This document shows, one piece after another, positions 1 through 12,498 of a stretch of 64,000 nucleotides of DNA. The notes beneath the pieces were generated by a model, which made no database searches, had not been told where the DNA came from, and was given only the letters and a program-made list of their open reading frames with translations. The stretch comes from Plotosus lineatus (taxonomy: Eukaryota > Chordata > Actinopteri > Siluriformes > Plotosidae). The stretch lies in NCBI GenBank assembly GCA_024760905.1, contig CM045735.1:6406661-6470660 (forward strand). Reading direction: 5' to 3'. Numbering within the stretch: position 1 is the first letter of the stretch; each line of letters starts with the position of its first letter. A program made the translations under genes and the position numbers.

Positions 1-164
1 GCTTAATTAAACTGTTCTGGGATATTTTATTAAACCAGTAGAGCATGGCACGAAAGTAAAAATAATTGACATATATGATAGAAGTTTTGTTTATGAACCC
101 ATGTCTGGTCATATAGGTCTTTTTCACTTGGGGAAAATTATTTTGAATGTATAATAGAAACCAT

Positions 165-165
<1 letters not shown>

Positions 166-196
<31 letters not shown>
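166..196. repeat. (TAA)n microsatellite
   Basis: About ten trinucleotide units. Confidence 0.95.
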
Positions 197-204
197 CAAT
201 ACTA

Positions 205-606
205 GCACTCATTCACTTCCCATTCACACTCACAGGGGCACTGGAAAATATCCACTTACATTAATGTGCATGTCCTTGGAGTGTAGGTGGAAACTGGTGG
301 ACATGGAGGAAACCCACAAATGCATGGGGAGCACAGTCAATTCCACACTGAAAAGACCTTGCTGAGCCCAGGACGCGAACCCAGTACCTTCATGCTGTGA
401 GTGGAACGTACCGAGTTCCCTTGTCTCCTCCCACAGTTCAGAAACATGCACATTACAGTAATTGGATGTTCCAAATCGACCCCAGGTGTGGATGTGAATG
501 TGGATGGCTGCGTGGTGGGGTAGTAAGCTGTTCAGGACGTCCTCTGCCTTAGCCCAGATTAAGAAGTGACCCTCATAAGATTAACTGCTTCGGTAAATGA
601 ATAAAT
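205..606. mobile_element. SINE family B, two fragments head to head
   Basis: 205-413 is a reverse piece (ggaggaaacccacaaatgca, tgcacattaatgt in reverse). 414-606 is a forward 3' piece (cctcccacagttcagaaaca to a short gaatgaataaa-like tail). Confidence 0.65.
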
Positions 607-2152
607 GTACACATCCGGGTAAAAATGACAGTGACGACGGTGTCATAGCACATCCGGGTTGTTTGCTTATTATTCAGTCGCACACGCATAGAAAGAACTA
701 CAGGGGGAGAAGGGTAGTAAATACTGAGGCAGTGTTAGTATTCAGATGCAACCATGAATTATCATTATGTCTCTGTGGACTGGTTTGTAAATCAGAGGAC
801 AAGCAAAGTTATGTTCAGGTCAGCTGGAAGAGAATTTAGTTCTGTGTGAAGACGATTTTGCAGCCTCCCGAGTTGCGTGCAGTTGTTGAATTTGGATGAT
901 GGTAATCTCTTAATTACAGTATGTGTACTATTGTAAGTCCTACTGTTGACTGCTGATAAGATGCCCTCTCCTTTTATGTTTCCCTTTCCTAGTCAACATT
1001 GTGTCTGTGTGTGATTCATGGGCATTTTTTTTGTATTCTGTTTATTTTTTGAATGATGGTGTAAGCACGCAGTGCTGACCTGCTGGAATTTTACATAAAT
1101 ATTAGCAGGAGCAGCAATGAAAATGAGGCATGTGACTATTTATTTACTTGATGACTGCACTGAAATTTTCCCAGGTATCTTTTTATGTCCAGTATGTACT
1201 GATTTAAGTTAAGATAAAAAATCAAATCAAATGTTTGATTAAAGATGATAAAGAAGACTCGTTCATGATCATCGGAAACCCATCTTAAAGAAAAGACATT
1301 TCCTGCTTTTGAACCATCGTCGCTCAGATCTCACAGTGGCAAAAAAAATCCGTCCCTGCTCTGAACTCGTGGCTCTCTGACAGTTCCTTTACACGGATCC
1401 AGTGTTCCTTTGCTGTATTGAAAAAGATGGAGTGTGCATTTAATTTGCTCATTATCTCCAACCCGAGTCATGCTGTAGACATATGCCATGGGCTGTTCTG
1501 ATGACACGCACACCCCATGGAGAAGAACAAACTTCCACTCAGGATGTCCTCCAGCCCTCATATTGTCTGTGTGTGAAAGCAGTTTGGGACAACAAAGCAG
1601 TTGTGTGTGTGTGTGTGTGTGTGTCTGGGGGAGGGAAAGTGATTTCAGAGGTTCATGGATTGGTCATTGTATCATTTTGTTGGTTTAATTGACTGTTTTG
1701 TCACAAAACTGAATAGATTACAATGAATTGATTAGTGCTCACCACTGCGCTCCTTCCTCTTCCTTTTTCTCACACAGGGCTTTTCTCTGGCCAGAAAACA
1801 CAGTCTGGGTTAAACAAAACGTTCTTTTTAAATAAGTAGGTTTAGGCTTGAGTACACTTTATCAGTACAGACAGCATAACACACATTTTATTGCCTGGCG
1901 GAAGCTTTTAAAGTGCGAGATTGAAATATACAATATAAGTACATCAAAGTGGCATCTCTCAGAATTAATGCTTATCACTAGTACAGTACCACCGTTATTT
2001 TTGGAGATGATCATCTTCCTAGCTTGGACATTGTCCCTGTAAAGTAGCCGAGGCTACAATTTCGTGTAAGTGGAAGCAAATTTTTTTTTTTTTGACACCA
2101 AATTTTTTAAAGCATCAAAAGAAAAGTGAAAACAAAACCACAATATGGCAAA
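607..2152. other. Unique non-coding stretch
   Basis: AT-rich, no exon or repeat recognised apart from the (GT)n at 1602. Confidence 0.6.
1602..1624. repeat. (GT)n microsatellite
   Basis: Eleven GT units. Confidence 0.95.
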
Positions 2153-2372
2153 TTGGGACGGCACAGTGGCGTATTTGTTAGTAGTTCTGTGTCACAGCAA
2201 GTAGATCCTGCGTTATATGTCCATGGCTCGGAAAAAGTGTCTCCGTGTGGAGTTTGCATATTGTCATCGCGCTTCTGTGGGTTTCCTCCAGGTACTCTGG
2301 TTTCCTCCCTCAATTCACAGACATGCACATTATAATATGATTAAACAGTTTAGCAAATGAGTGATGAATATG
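2153..2372 (+). mobile_element. SINE family B, internally shortened
   Basis: Head cggcacagtggcgtatttgt, then gtgtggagtttgcat, ggtttcctccaggtactctg, acatgcacatta, jumping directly to the tail attaaacagtttagcaaatg. Confidence 0.7.
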
Positions 2373-2426
2373 GCATATTTAAAAATAAAGAATTCAGAAA
2401 GGGTAAAGAAGTAGCAAATTAAGAAA

Positions 2427-2776
2427 AAAGCATTGATTCATTCATCAAACCTCTTAATCCTACATGGATGGTGAGGCTGGAGCCTATCTCAGCCAACTGG
2501 ATGCTAAGGTAAGGTACATTCTGAAGAACTCTAAACCATTGCAGGGCAACACACGCATAGCTTCTCACACTTACACTCATTCCTGGAGCAGTTGAGAATA
2601 ATAATGAACCTAATGTACTTATATTTGGTCTGTGGAATGAAACTGGAGTACCTGAAGGAAACCCACAAAAACACTGGGTGAGCATGCAAACTCCACGCCA
2701 AAATGTCCTCGCCGAGCCTAGTACTCAAACCCAGAACTTTCTTGCTGTATAACAACTGTGTCACTGAGCTGACGAA
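2427..2776 (-). mobile_element. SINE family B
   Basis: Reverse copy: tail aacctcttaatcctacatgg, gaggctggagcctatctcag, aggaaacccacaaaaacac, gcaaactccac, and a degraded head. Confidence 0.75.
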
Positions 2777-2995
2777 GGGAAAAACAGCCAAATCAAAAGC
2801 ATGAACACAAAAAAAAAACCACACCAAAACCAGAAATGTAAACAGAACACCAAAACAACAAAAATGGATACAGGACAGCAAAGGAAAACAAAATGGTAAA
2901 TGTAAAATTACAACAGATTCAGAAGCACAACAACAACCCCTAAAGCATGAGAGAAAATAAACCCCCTCCCCCCACACACACACACAGTTGCTGAA

Positions 2996-3424
2996 CCACG
3001 TAATCCTATTTGGGTCACAGGGAGGCTGGAGCCTATCTCAGCCAATACTGTGCCAAGGCAGGGTGCATCCTGAACTGCTTAGTGACCTTGTGCTTAGCAC
3101 ATCTGCCTCACATCTCCTGGGCTCGAATTCTGGGCTTGGCGAGGGCGGTTCTGTATGGTGTGTACATGTTCTCCCCATGCTTCCGTCAGTTTTCTCTGGA
3201 GACTCCAGTTTCCTTGAATAGTCCAAAGACATGCACATTGGCTGTTCCAAATTTCCCCTAGGTGTAGTGTGAATGGTTATGTGTGTTTTAGCCCTGTCGT
3301 GGACTGGCGAGCTGTTCAGGCTGTACCTGGCCTTTTCCCTGAGTCAGCTGAGATAATCTCAAACCTCCCCGCAATTCTCCGATTAAACGATTTGGCAAAT
3401 CAATGGATGTTTGGATGGATGTCA
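2996..3424 (+). mobile_element. SINE family B, forward copy abutting a reverse tail fragment
   Basis: 2996-3090 is a reverse tail fragment (gggaggctggagcctatctc). 3091-3424 is a nearly whole forward copy from tgcttagcacatctgcctca to attaaacgatttggcaaatc. Confidence 0.75.
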
Positions 3425-5029
3425 CGTTTGAATATACTGTGGTATGTTCATTTATGTTGTATTTTCTGATTGGGTTATGGTTTATTAACGTGTTTTACTT
3501 TCGGACCACCATACTATAATTACATTAGAAGAGAAAAATCTGTCCCTGGAATGGCATGAATGGCAGATCTGAAACTTTAATGCCAACACTCATTTACATG
3601 ATAAAAACTGTTAGCTGTTAGTGAAAGACCAATAGTTTATATGCGGTATTGACATCTGAGGGTTTAAGAATGATGCTTAATCTGAGTCACATTCAACGTT
3701 AAATAAAAAGCAATCTGCACTCTTCCCTGTGGCAGCTTTTAAAAGGTCATTCTTATTTTCCTTTTTGTTCGTTTGTGTTAAACGATCCCATATGAAAAGC
3801 TGAATTTCTGCTGCTAATAACAAAACACCACCATTAAACCAAACAAATATTGAAAATTATGTATATTCATAGGTGTTCTCATTGAAGGTGTTTTCTTTTT
3901 GGGAACTCAATTTTGCGCAGTCAGGACAAACAGGTTTTGTCTGGACGTCTGACTAAATATGTTTGTGCAAATAAAGATCAACAATACAAGTGCATATCAG
4001 TGTGCTAATACTCTATTCTATACTATTATATAACCTAATTTAGACAACTAACCTCCACTTACCTCCTGTCCCCTCTCTGTGACCTCAGGGGTTAGCCCAG
4101 GCTCTCTGGGTCACATCATTAATCACAAATGTGGCTTTGGCTGTACGCAAGTCTCTCGACAGGCCCTGATATCTATAACTCATGGAATATATATGTGTGT
4201 GTGTATGTGTGTGTGCGCGCGCACGTGGGTTCATTTATATTAGCTATGTGGGTTTTATGTCAGGTAATTTTTCAGCCTGCACTATAAAGCATAGGACTTA
4301 AATTAATCTAGTTGTTCAACTACACATCTGCGCCCACAGGCATCCATGGAAATTGTTTCACCTCCTTTGTCTCTGCCTCTTCAGCACTGCGTTATGCATG
4401 TGTAATATTAAATATATATTGTACGAAGTACAGCGCGTATAAAACCAGTATTTGGATATCACAGAGCTACCAAGAAGACTCTTGCATCTTTATCCGAGCA
4501 CAGAGATGGCGCGACAGTTAGGAAACTTGAGAACATTTTCTCAGGGAGCGGTCACCCATGTAGTCAATTTGTTGATTTTAGTCACAATCATTCCTATAGT
4601 TTAGCTCTAAATACAGTACATCTGGGTTCCAGTTTTTCATAATTGGAATAATTTTGGACAAAGATGCCTTATAGTTACATAATTTCATTAAATTAAATTA
4701 AAGCTCTCTATATAAAACATCGATAAAGCACATTTAAACGGTAAAAAAAAAAAAAAAAAAAATATTAGGTGTGATGACTTTTTATTTAATAATAGAATAA
4801 CATCAGGTACAGTTTGTGCAGTTTTGCACATACAGTATCTACCGGGTTTCTTACAGAACCACCCACAGTTCTCCTGGTAGACTGTTACACTTGATTCTTT
4901 ATTGGCATGTATATTACAGCAGCCTTCATTATATTTTAGTCTGAAAGTCATTTTTAATCAGTAATATGCTGCTTTCTTTCTTGACATATTGTGCTAACAT
5001 TTATTGATCTAGTACTGTATTTCATTTTG
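3425..5029. other. Unique non-coding stretch
   Basis: Nothing recognised except a poly-A run near 4742 and a short TG/GC run near 4195. Confidence 0.6.
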
Positions 5030-5040
5030 GTCTGGAAAAT

Positions 5041-5377
5041 TCATTCATTTTCTGTAACCACTTAATCCTAATTCGGGTCACAGGGATGCTGGCACCCATC
5101 CCAGCCAACTCCGGGCGAGGGCAGAGGACACCATGGATGGCTCGCCGGGCCATCGTTGGGCAGAAACACACCGACAACCATGCGGCTCCTCTTGTCAAAA
5201 GTCAGCAAAGGTTCTTTTACATGAACCTCTCACCATAGACAGTGAGAGACATGGCCAGCCTTTTATAACCCAGTTAGCTGCACTGGGGGGACAGTGACAA
5301 TCTGTTGAGAGTGGGGCTTGAACCTCCAACCTTTGGATCAGTGATCCAGCACCTTTACCACCAGGCCATCATGCCCT
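5041..5377 (-). mobile_element. SINE family A, common tail
   Basis: Reverse copy running from the tail (attcattttctgtaacc) to a tRNA-like head. Imperfect 11-bp target duplication gtctg(g/t)aaaat at 5030-5040 and 5378-5388. Confidence 0.8.
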
Positions 5378-5545
5378 GTCTGTAAAATCAGCCCTTTTTG
5401 GAAATTTAAAGTGCTTTTTGTACTAACTTGCTAATATACAAATTATAAAATGAGAATCTATAGTGGAGTCTATACTAAATAAAATAGGGTGCCTCAGACT
5501 TTTGCACATTACTATGTACAGTACACACACACACATGTACACTCT

Positions 5546-5790
5546 TAACCGCTTAATCCTCTATTATGGTCTCAGGGAGGCTTGTGCCTGTCTCAGAAAA
5601 GGTGAGGCACACCCTGAACAAGTTGCTAGACCATCGTAGGGCAGCACACACTTTCACACTCTTACACTCTTGTCAGAGGGGCAATTTGGAACATCAAGTC
5701 AGCTTAATGTGCATGTGTTTGGACACATGGCATAGTAGGGGTGGGGCATCTGGGCAGTTGTTGGTTAATACTGGAGAGTTCAACACAGCT
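5546..5790 (-). mobile_element. SINE family B fragment
   Basis: Reverse tail and middle (aaccgcttaatcctc, ggtgaggcacaccctgaaca, ttaatgtgcatgtgtttgg); head lost. Confidence 0.68.
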
Positions 5791-6999
5791 CTGTGTTTCA
5801 CCTGTTGATGTAATCAGCTATTTTAATTAGAAAAATACTGCTCCTTTAGGATATTTTCAAGGATAACTGATGTTAGCATTTCCGATGTGATATTACATAG
5901 ATTCTGCGAAAACAAGATAAGCAATGAACAAAATTTTCTATCATCTCATCCTGCTGCAGCTGGTGCTTGTACTGATATTATCGTAAATTAGCTCTGTAGA
6001 TTTTTTCAGTGCAATAAAGGGGATAATGATGTAAACTGTGACACAGGGTGATGAAATTACATCGTTCATCCATCCCACATAAAGCTTTGGGGTTTCGCTC
6101 TTTAGATCCTGTTTCCCTGAAATTGATAGGCAAATACGATATTTGTCACATGGTGGTGTCTCTTACATCGAAAAGCAAGCTGTGTTTAATCTGACTTTAT
6201 ACACATATACGGACTGCACTATAACTACAGAAGCCATAATGTTTATAAAACTGTCGTTCATTCTCAGCTATGTTTGTATGAAATACGGTAAAGCTAAACA
6301 CTCTGTGATGCAAAGATAACGTTTTCTAGCAAGCCTGTAATACACATACACGCTATAGTATTATGTCGAGGTTGATTACGTAACCATCCAATCAGTGGGC
6401 TCCAGTTTGAAACAGCATTTTTACCAAATCGTGTCCTGTAATAATTAGAAAGAAGAATATAGTATTTGATGTTCTGACTGGTCGTTCTTCAGCAGTACAA
6501 ATGCTAATATTATCACTGTTTCTGTTACGGAGAACAAACTGTGAGAATTGGTAATGGATTAATAGGACCCATTCAAACAATCCTTCCTGTGTGTCTGACC
6601 TCTTTTCATCAGACATGTTCAGCCCCTCAGTGTTAACCTCTAAAAATGAGTCTGTTCGGTTTAAAACCTTCAGCTCTGAAGATTTTTTAAAACCTTTTGA
6701 ACTGCAAGCATATGTTGTATTCCATTCAAGTGAAGATGAAGGTTTTACATTTCTCTTGGGATTTAATTTCACCTGTGCAGTAAGGCATGGATAATTAAAG
6801 GAATAGTCTATAATTTTTCAACACATACAGTATAACACAAATAAGATTATTAGAGAAGGAGTTGAATGGTTTCTCATTCTCAAAAGATAGAAACAAATTA
6901 GTTTTTCCATACATGAGGTAACAAGCAAGCATGTGAGGTTAGTGACGGTCAGAAGTCGCCACTTTCACCAACCATTCACTGATATCATTGTTCTACGTC

Positions 7000-7450
7000 A
7001 ATGAGTTTTAAGCATGTTCCAAATTTTGAAGAATCATTTGCAAACATGCTCTTTGGCCAGATTGTCTACAAAAACTTACCACAGTCACCAAAATATTCTC
7101 AGAACGACCTGCATTTGTTCTTTGTGGTTGTCAACTATTCTTCAATCATTTGCAGCCATGAGGAATGTGGCAACTTGTTGAAGAATACTTGCAGAATACT
7201 TGGTGAGTAGTTCACCAATTCTGCGGACTGTCTGTAGATTACATGACCGTCATGTGTCTATGATGCTATATGAAGGTGACTCAGTGAGTGGTCTACAAAC
7301 TGGCAAAAAAAAAAAAAAAACAGTTGGCGCAATCACCACAATTCTCCAACTGTTCATCGCCTACTCACCAGAATATTGCATTTAAAAAATCAGTAGAAAG
7401 TCATAAATCACCAACAAGCATCACACTGATTGAGAAATACTTGATGATTA
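7000..7450. repeat. Imperfect inverted-repeat region
   Basis: gcagaatacttggtgagtag near 7191 is roughly the reverse complement of ctactcaccagaatattgc near 7361; poly-A lies between. Possibly a decayed fold-back transposon. Confidence 0.4.
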
Positions 7451-7458
7451 GTTCAATG

Positions 7459-7590
7459 TCAGTGCCCTGTGATGGCCTGGCGAGCTGTCCAGGGCCCTCA
7501 CTCAGAGTCGACTGAAAAGGGGTCAGTCTCCCTGCGTCCCTAATTAGGATTAAGTTGTTCAGAAAATTAATGAATGAATAGTTGAATGTT
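7459..7590 (+). mobile_element. SINE tail fragment (shared A/B tail)
   Basis: Only the tail common to families A and B: ccctgtgatggcctggcgag to ccctaattaggattaag plus gaatgaat. Confidence 0.7.
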
Positions 7591-9242
7591 GTTAAAAAAG
7601 TAGTGAACCACTAGTCACAACTTTCACGATACTTTGATTGCTCAGTAAGATACTCGCCTAAAGGATCGCATGAGCAGAGAACCATACGTCATAAGAAACC
7701 ATCAAGTTCATTTTTCACAGCTTGTTGGGGTACTTATATCACAATGCTAATTGGCTGTTTGCTTTTTGGTGAAACCCTGACACATGCCAACATCCGGGAA
7801 TGCATATTACAGCATTTTTTTACTTTTAAAATTGTATTTTTTGTCCCAAAATAACATCAAATTTTTTATTCCCTGCCCCCCAAAATCAATGACAGGACCT
7901 TCATTTTTTTGGCCAGAAAAGAAATTCATGTGTCAGATCATAATCCTTATATTGGTAAAAATGTATTATTTTTGTTAAACAAAAGGTTTTCTAACTCTTC
8001 TATTGATATTTTTCTTGGAAAACATCAGTGCAATAATTAAGAAATACAATTCACGAAGACTTTATGGTTACTCTGCTTTTAGGCTGTGCCTAAATCAATA
8101 TATTTATTTATTCTGTGCTCTACTAACCATTGTAGGGCATAACCACAAATTCCTCACTCTCAAAGATCTGCTCCTCCGCTTGATGAATAACCGTTGAGAT
8201 TTACTGCTGAAGTTACAAGTGCACATGACTGAAGAAGTCATGAAAGTGTTCTAAAGAATTATTTTGCCTAAATGTTTATTCAAACCCCACAAACTACTCT
8301 TTAATGTTCATAAAACAAGTGTTTCTATTTTTTTATTCTTAGGACTTGGAAAACTGGCAAACTCTGTGTTTACAGTAATTAGCCATATCTTAGATGTGAT
8401 GGACACAAATTAGTTTGAAAAACATTGCAGTTTGTCCTTAATTTCGTGTAAATTTGTTTGATATTGAAATCATGCCCAGGTTGCATGAACAGAAGAAGAA
8501 TTTTTGAGTTGTATCATATTACGGAATCAGCTCTATAATATAAGTAGAATCCTACGAGCTATTTGAATGTAGTATCCTAAATCAGAAAGTGTCTCAAATT
8601 TTTTAGAAGGTGAAATGGCCTCAAAGTTCAAATATATGGTTTATCAGAGCTTCTCGGCCCATGCTGTTTCAGATTTCACGGTACCAGTGTTTGGCCAGGT
8701 GTAGCGTTTAGAAATGTGAGTTGAGTTGAGTACAACACTCAATTTACCCACAAGAACATTCCCATAAACATGTCTGTAGGATTGAAGAAGTGCAGGACTA
8801 GAAAGTGTGTTCGTGTGAACGATCACATCACGTTGGGTTTCCGCAGAGTTCTCTAGTTTCCTGCTGCCTCCCAAAATACTACCGGTGAGTTGTAGCACCA
8901 ACTTACATTGCTAAATCGGCCTGTGTGGTTGAATATGTGCATAGTGTGATATAGAGGCATATGGGACAGGACCTCACTATATATCAGCTGTTGAACATAT
9001 TGGAATATTTAAGAAATTCTCATTTTAAATTTCATACACTTTGAATTCCATTAAAATGTTAATTATCGAACAATGTTGCCATCAAATTCTTTAAGTTTCT
9101 AGATGTTTGCATGGTCATAGGGCAGCACGCTCATTTGGCTTCATACAGCAATTGCAGTAGTATTGCCCGTAATGGTCAAAAACAAATTCTGGAACACTGC
9201 GGCAATGTGGAGTTCTTGTGGTCTAGGCCTATGAAGGCAAAT

Positions 9243-9575
9243 ATTCATTCATTTCCTGAACCACTTAAACCTAATGAGGGCTGCAGTGAGGCTGGCGCCC
9301 ATCTCAGCCAAGGGCAGAGTACACCCTGGACAGCTCGCCAGGCCATTGCAGGGCAGAAACATGCTCACGGCTATGCAGCTACACTTCACGAAAGGCAGCA
9401 ACGGTTACATGAATGTCTCACCACAGAAAGTGAGAGACATGGGTGGCCTTTGATAACCCAGTTAGCTGCTCTGGGGGTACAGCAGTGAAAACCCATTGAT
9501 AGTGGAGCTTTAAACCCCCAACCTTGAGATCAGTAATCCAGAACTCTATCACTGGGCCACCACTGTGTGGGGAAA
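9243..9575 (-). mobile_element. SINE family A, common tail
   Basis: Reverse copy with tail block cctaatgaggg, the central block (gaaaggcagcaacggtta) and a degraded tRNA-like head ending near the ccaccactg motif. No clear target duplication. Confidence 0.75.
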
Positions 9576-9660
9576 CAAACATAATTAAATCTAAACAAGA
9601 GAGCTCAAAACATAAACTTCCTCAAGCATTAAAATAACAATAATTAATATACAGAAAATA

Positions 9661-10022
9661 GGGCGCCATGGTAGCACAGTGGTTAGCACATCTTTCTTAC
9701 AGAAAGAAGGCCAGGGTTTGATTCCTGAGCTCAGGCGTTTCTGGGTGGAGTTTGCATGTTTTCCTCATGTTTGTATGTGTTTTCTCCGGGTACTCCAGTT
9801 TCCTCCTACAGCACAAAAACATAAACAATAGTTTCAAATCACCCCTGGTTCCAAGTGTGAGTGTAAACATTTGTTTTTGTGTGTGTTTTGGCCCTGTGAT
9901 GACCTGGCAAACTGCCCAGGGTGTACCTAGCCCTGTCCCAGAGTCAACTGAGATGGTTGCCAGCCTCCCTGGAACCCTAATTGGGATTGAGCAGTTTAGA
10001 AAATACGTGAAACTGAATGAAT
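9661..10022 (+). mobile_element. SINE family B, nearly complete
   Basis: Head ggtagcacagtggttagcac, ggagtttgcatgttttcctc, ggtactccagtttcctccta, ccctgtgatgacctggcaaa, tail ccctaattgggattgagcag. Confidence 0.82.
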
Positions 10023-10814
10023 AAAATAAAGTATGCAGCACCCCCTGCTGGGCCTGCTGTAATCCCACACCTCCAAAAAATAAAAACGCTACCTGATTTC
10101 ACAATGTTAAGAAATTATTTAAAAAAAATTCCTGGATCCAGAATTTGATCCAGATTATCTAAAAAAAATCTAGTAATGGACTCTTCTTTGTCTGGAGATC
10201 CATCTCTTGAAGAAAGGTTATAAATACTGTACCTGCACATAACCTTTTGATTATAATAATCCTACTAACAAACACACAGACTGAAGGTAAAACATAACCT
10301 CCTTGGCAAAGGTAAAAGATATTTGAAAACAAAGACAAGTGCTGACGGTGTGTCTGTGATGTGTACAATCAAACCTCATTGGAAAAGCGAATGTGGAAAT
10401 GCCTTAAGTAATTTATTTTATCTAAATGCAGCCATATGTTGATTCTGTTTATTACACTCATTCAATTAAACACTCCTGCGTTCTGTCAGCCTGAGTCACA
10501 GGAGATGGAGAGATGTCATGAGAAATCCTGATATATTACTGAGCTTGAGTACAAGTGAGACACTTCCCTGACACTCCATCTGAGGATTGGGGCAATTTGC
10601 TTGAGTGACATAAACAAGACGACTGGCAGAACCACTGATCAGTGCACGTCAGGAATGTTGAGTGCTCGAGGAAATACAGTACGTTGAGTCTGGAGCTCGG
10701 GGTTAAATCCGCATCACAGTAATTCACAATGGAGCTTTTCACTTTTACTTGAAGACTACATTCCAGCACCTGCTCCACCAACACAGAATTATAATGAAGT
10801 AACTACATCTCTCA

Positions 10815-10838
10815 TTCTCTCTCTCTCTCTCTCTCTCT
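10815..10838. repeat. (CT)n microsatellite
   Basis: Twelve CT units with imperfect flanks. Confidence 0.95.
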
Positions 10839-11394
10839 CGTTCTCTTTCTGCATTCAATTATCTAAAAAACCCCACACATGCTGCATCCTAAACGAACGA
10901 ATAAAAATTACCTTTAAGTGTCCAAAAATACTTCCAAGCACGGGCTGTCATTAAATCATTGAAAAACATCTATTTGTGTCCCATTTCCTGACAATGAATG
11001 CATTTTTATGCAGATGTTTTGTGCAGCTGTTTAAATGAGAAACACCCGTCGTCCATTAGTCACACTGCATATTAACTTTTTTTGGTTTCCAGATTTAAAA
11101 TCGTTTTAATAATTATTGAATTGCTGTTCCATACATAAAATAATAACAAAGCCATATTATAATGTTAATGTTTACAGTAAGTTTCTGTGATTAACATTAA
11201 TTTTAAGGTCTTAGGCTTGTCTATACAATGAATCGTTAAATTCCAGTCAAGCTGCTGTAGCTGGACAATGTGGTCCATGTTTATTTGTTTATCTGGCGAT
11301 TTCAATTTGCAAAAGCAAAAGAAACAAATGTAGAGAAATGCACTGAGGACATTAAGATCATTTATCAGTGTGATAGCCCACAGCAAACATCAGA

Positions 11395-11480
11395 CAACAG
11401 CTCAGGCTATTTAACCTTTCACCTTTGACCCCTCAGCACCGCTGATTACTCTTAATTGCAGCTGAGGACTGATTTATGTG
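11395..11480. promoter_or_regulatory. Candidate conserved non-coding element
   Basis: Balanced-composition, non-repetitive block with cacctttgacccctcagc and tgattactcttaattgcag. Inference from composition only. Confidence 0.22.
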
Positions 11481-12017
11481 CACTGATTCATGACAACACA
11501 ACATGCACATCGGGTTGCGATTTCAGGCTGTTAAGGCCTTACCAAAAAACAAAAAAAAAAAAACACGAACCACGAGCACAGATGAATTAGTGACATAGCC
11601 TTTCAACAGCTGCACGCTCTCACTAGCTTTTATTAATTAGCACTCACTCATTGTGAGTCCAGAGGGACATGTTCGGTAAAACGGCGCACAATTACGACAA
11701 ACGTTTCCATGTAATTGGAATCTAATGGTTGTGCGCATTTCAGAAGTTTTGAAAGTCGGTAATGCGGCGGTTTTCCAGCATCGAAGGGTTCTGAGGGTTT
11801 GGCTGATGGGCTCCTTCATGGCTGGAGGATTATTATCTCCTGCTCCTGCTGAGTGATCACTCTTCCTCGGGAGACTGTGGTGTAGCTGGTTCTACTCCTG
11901 TGGTTTAACTTGTAGGGAGGTTCACAAAACGGAGTTCAGAATGTAGACCGCATGCAACTCAGCTTTTTTCCTCATGATTTGTCTGTTTTAGTGGAATTGA
12001 TTGGAAGCCGGTGATTA

Positions 12018-12054
<37 letters not shown>

Positions 12055-12438
12055 TGAAGAAGAAAAAACATGAGCTTCTCAGTCTTGATTTTTCATGTTT
12101 TACAAATAAATAGGGTGTAATGAGTGATGTGTTCCTACAAATATATTTGCTTTCATGATACTAGTATGACAACATTCTGTAAACTATCTCTGTTTCTTGG
12201 AGCTAACTGTTTGCATGACTTTACCACGTGCAATAGTTTGTAGAGCGTATAAAAAAGATGAAAAAGAAAGTTTGTTTTGTGAGGTATAGAACTGTTGTGT
12301 CGTGGCTGGATATAGTCTTGTCTTTTTCTGCAAGAAAGTTGTACTTTGTTTACCTGTTGAACTTGTCTACACTCTAAAATCCATAGCTATATGTTTGCTG
12401 ATTATTAGAGCAGAAGAGAAAGGCACACACTCACAGAA

Positions 12439-12441
<3 letters not shown>

Positions 12442-12498
<57 letters not shown>
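12442..12498. repeat. (GT)n(GA)n compound microsatellite
   Basis: GT tract passing into a GA tract. Confidence 0.95.

Larger units (their letters stand above)
5801..9242. other. Mostly unique non-coding stretch
   Basis: Open frames are short and unsupported. Contains the inverted-repeat region at 7000-7450, a SINE tail at 7459 and a poly-A near 7304. Confidence 0.6.

Noticed and set aside
2531..2983. 150-codon minus-strand frame
   Set aside because: It overlaps SINE B and an A-rich stretch; low-complexity translation.
9111..9488. 125-codon frame
   Set aside because: Mostly a reverse SINE A copy; similar frames recur at other SINE A copies.
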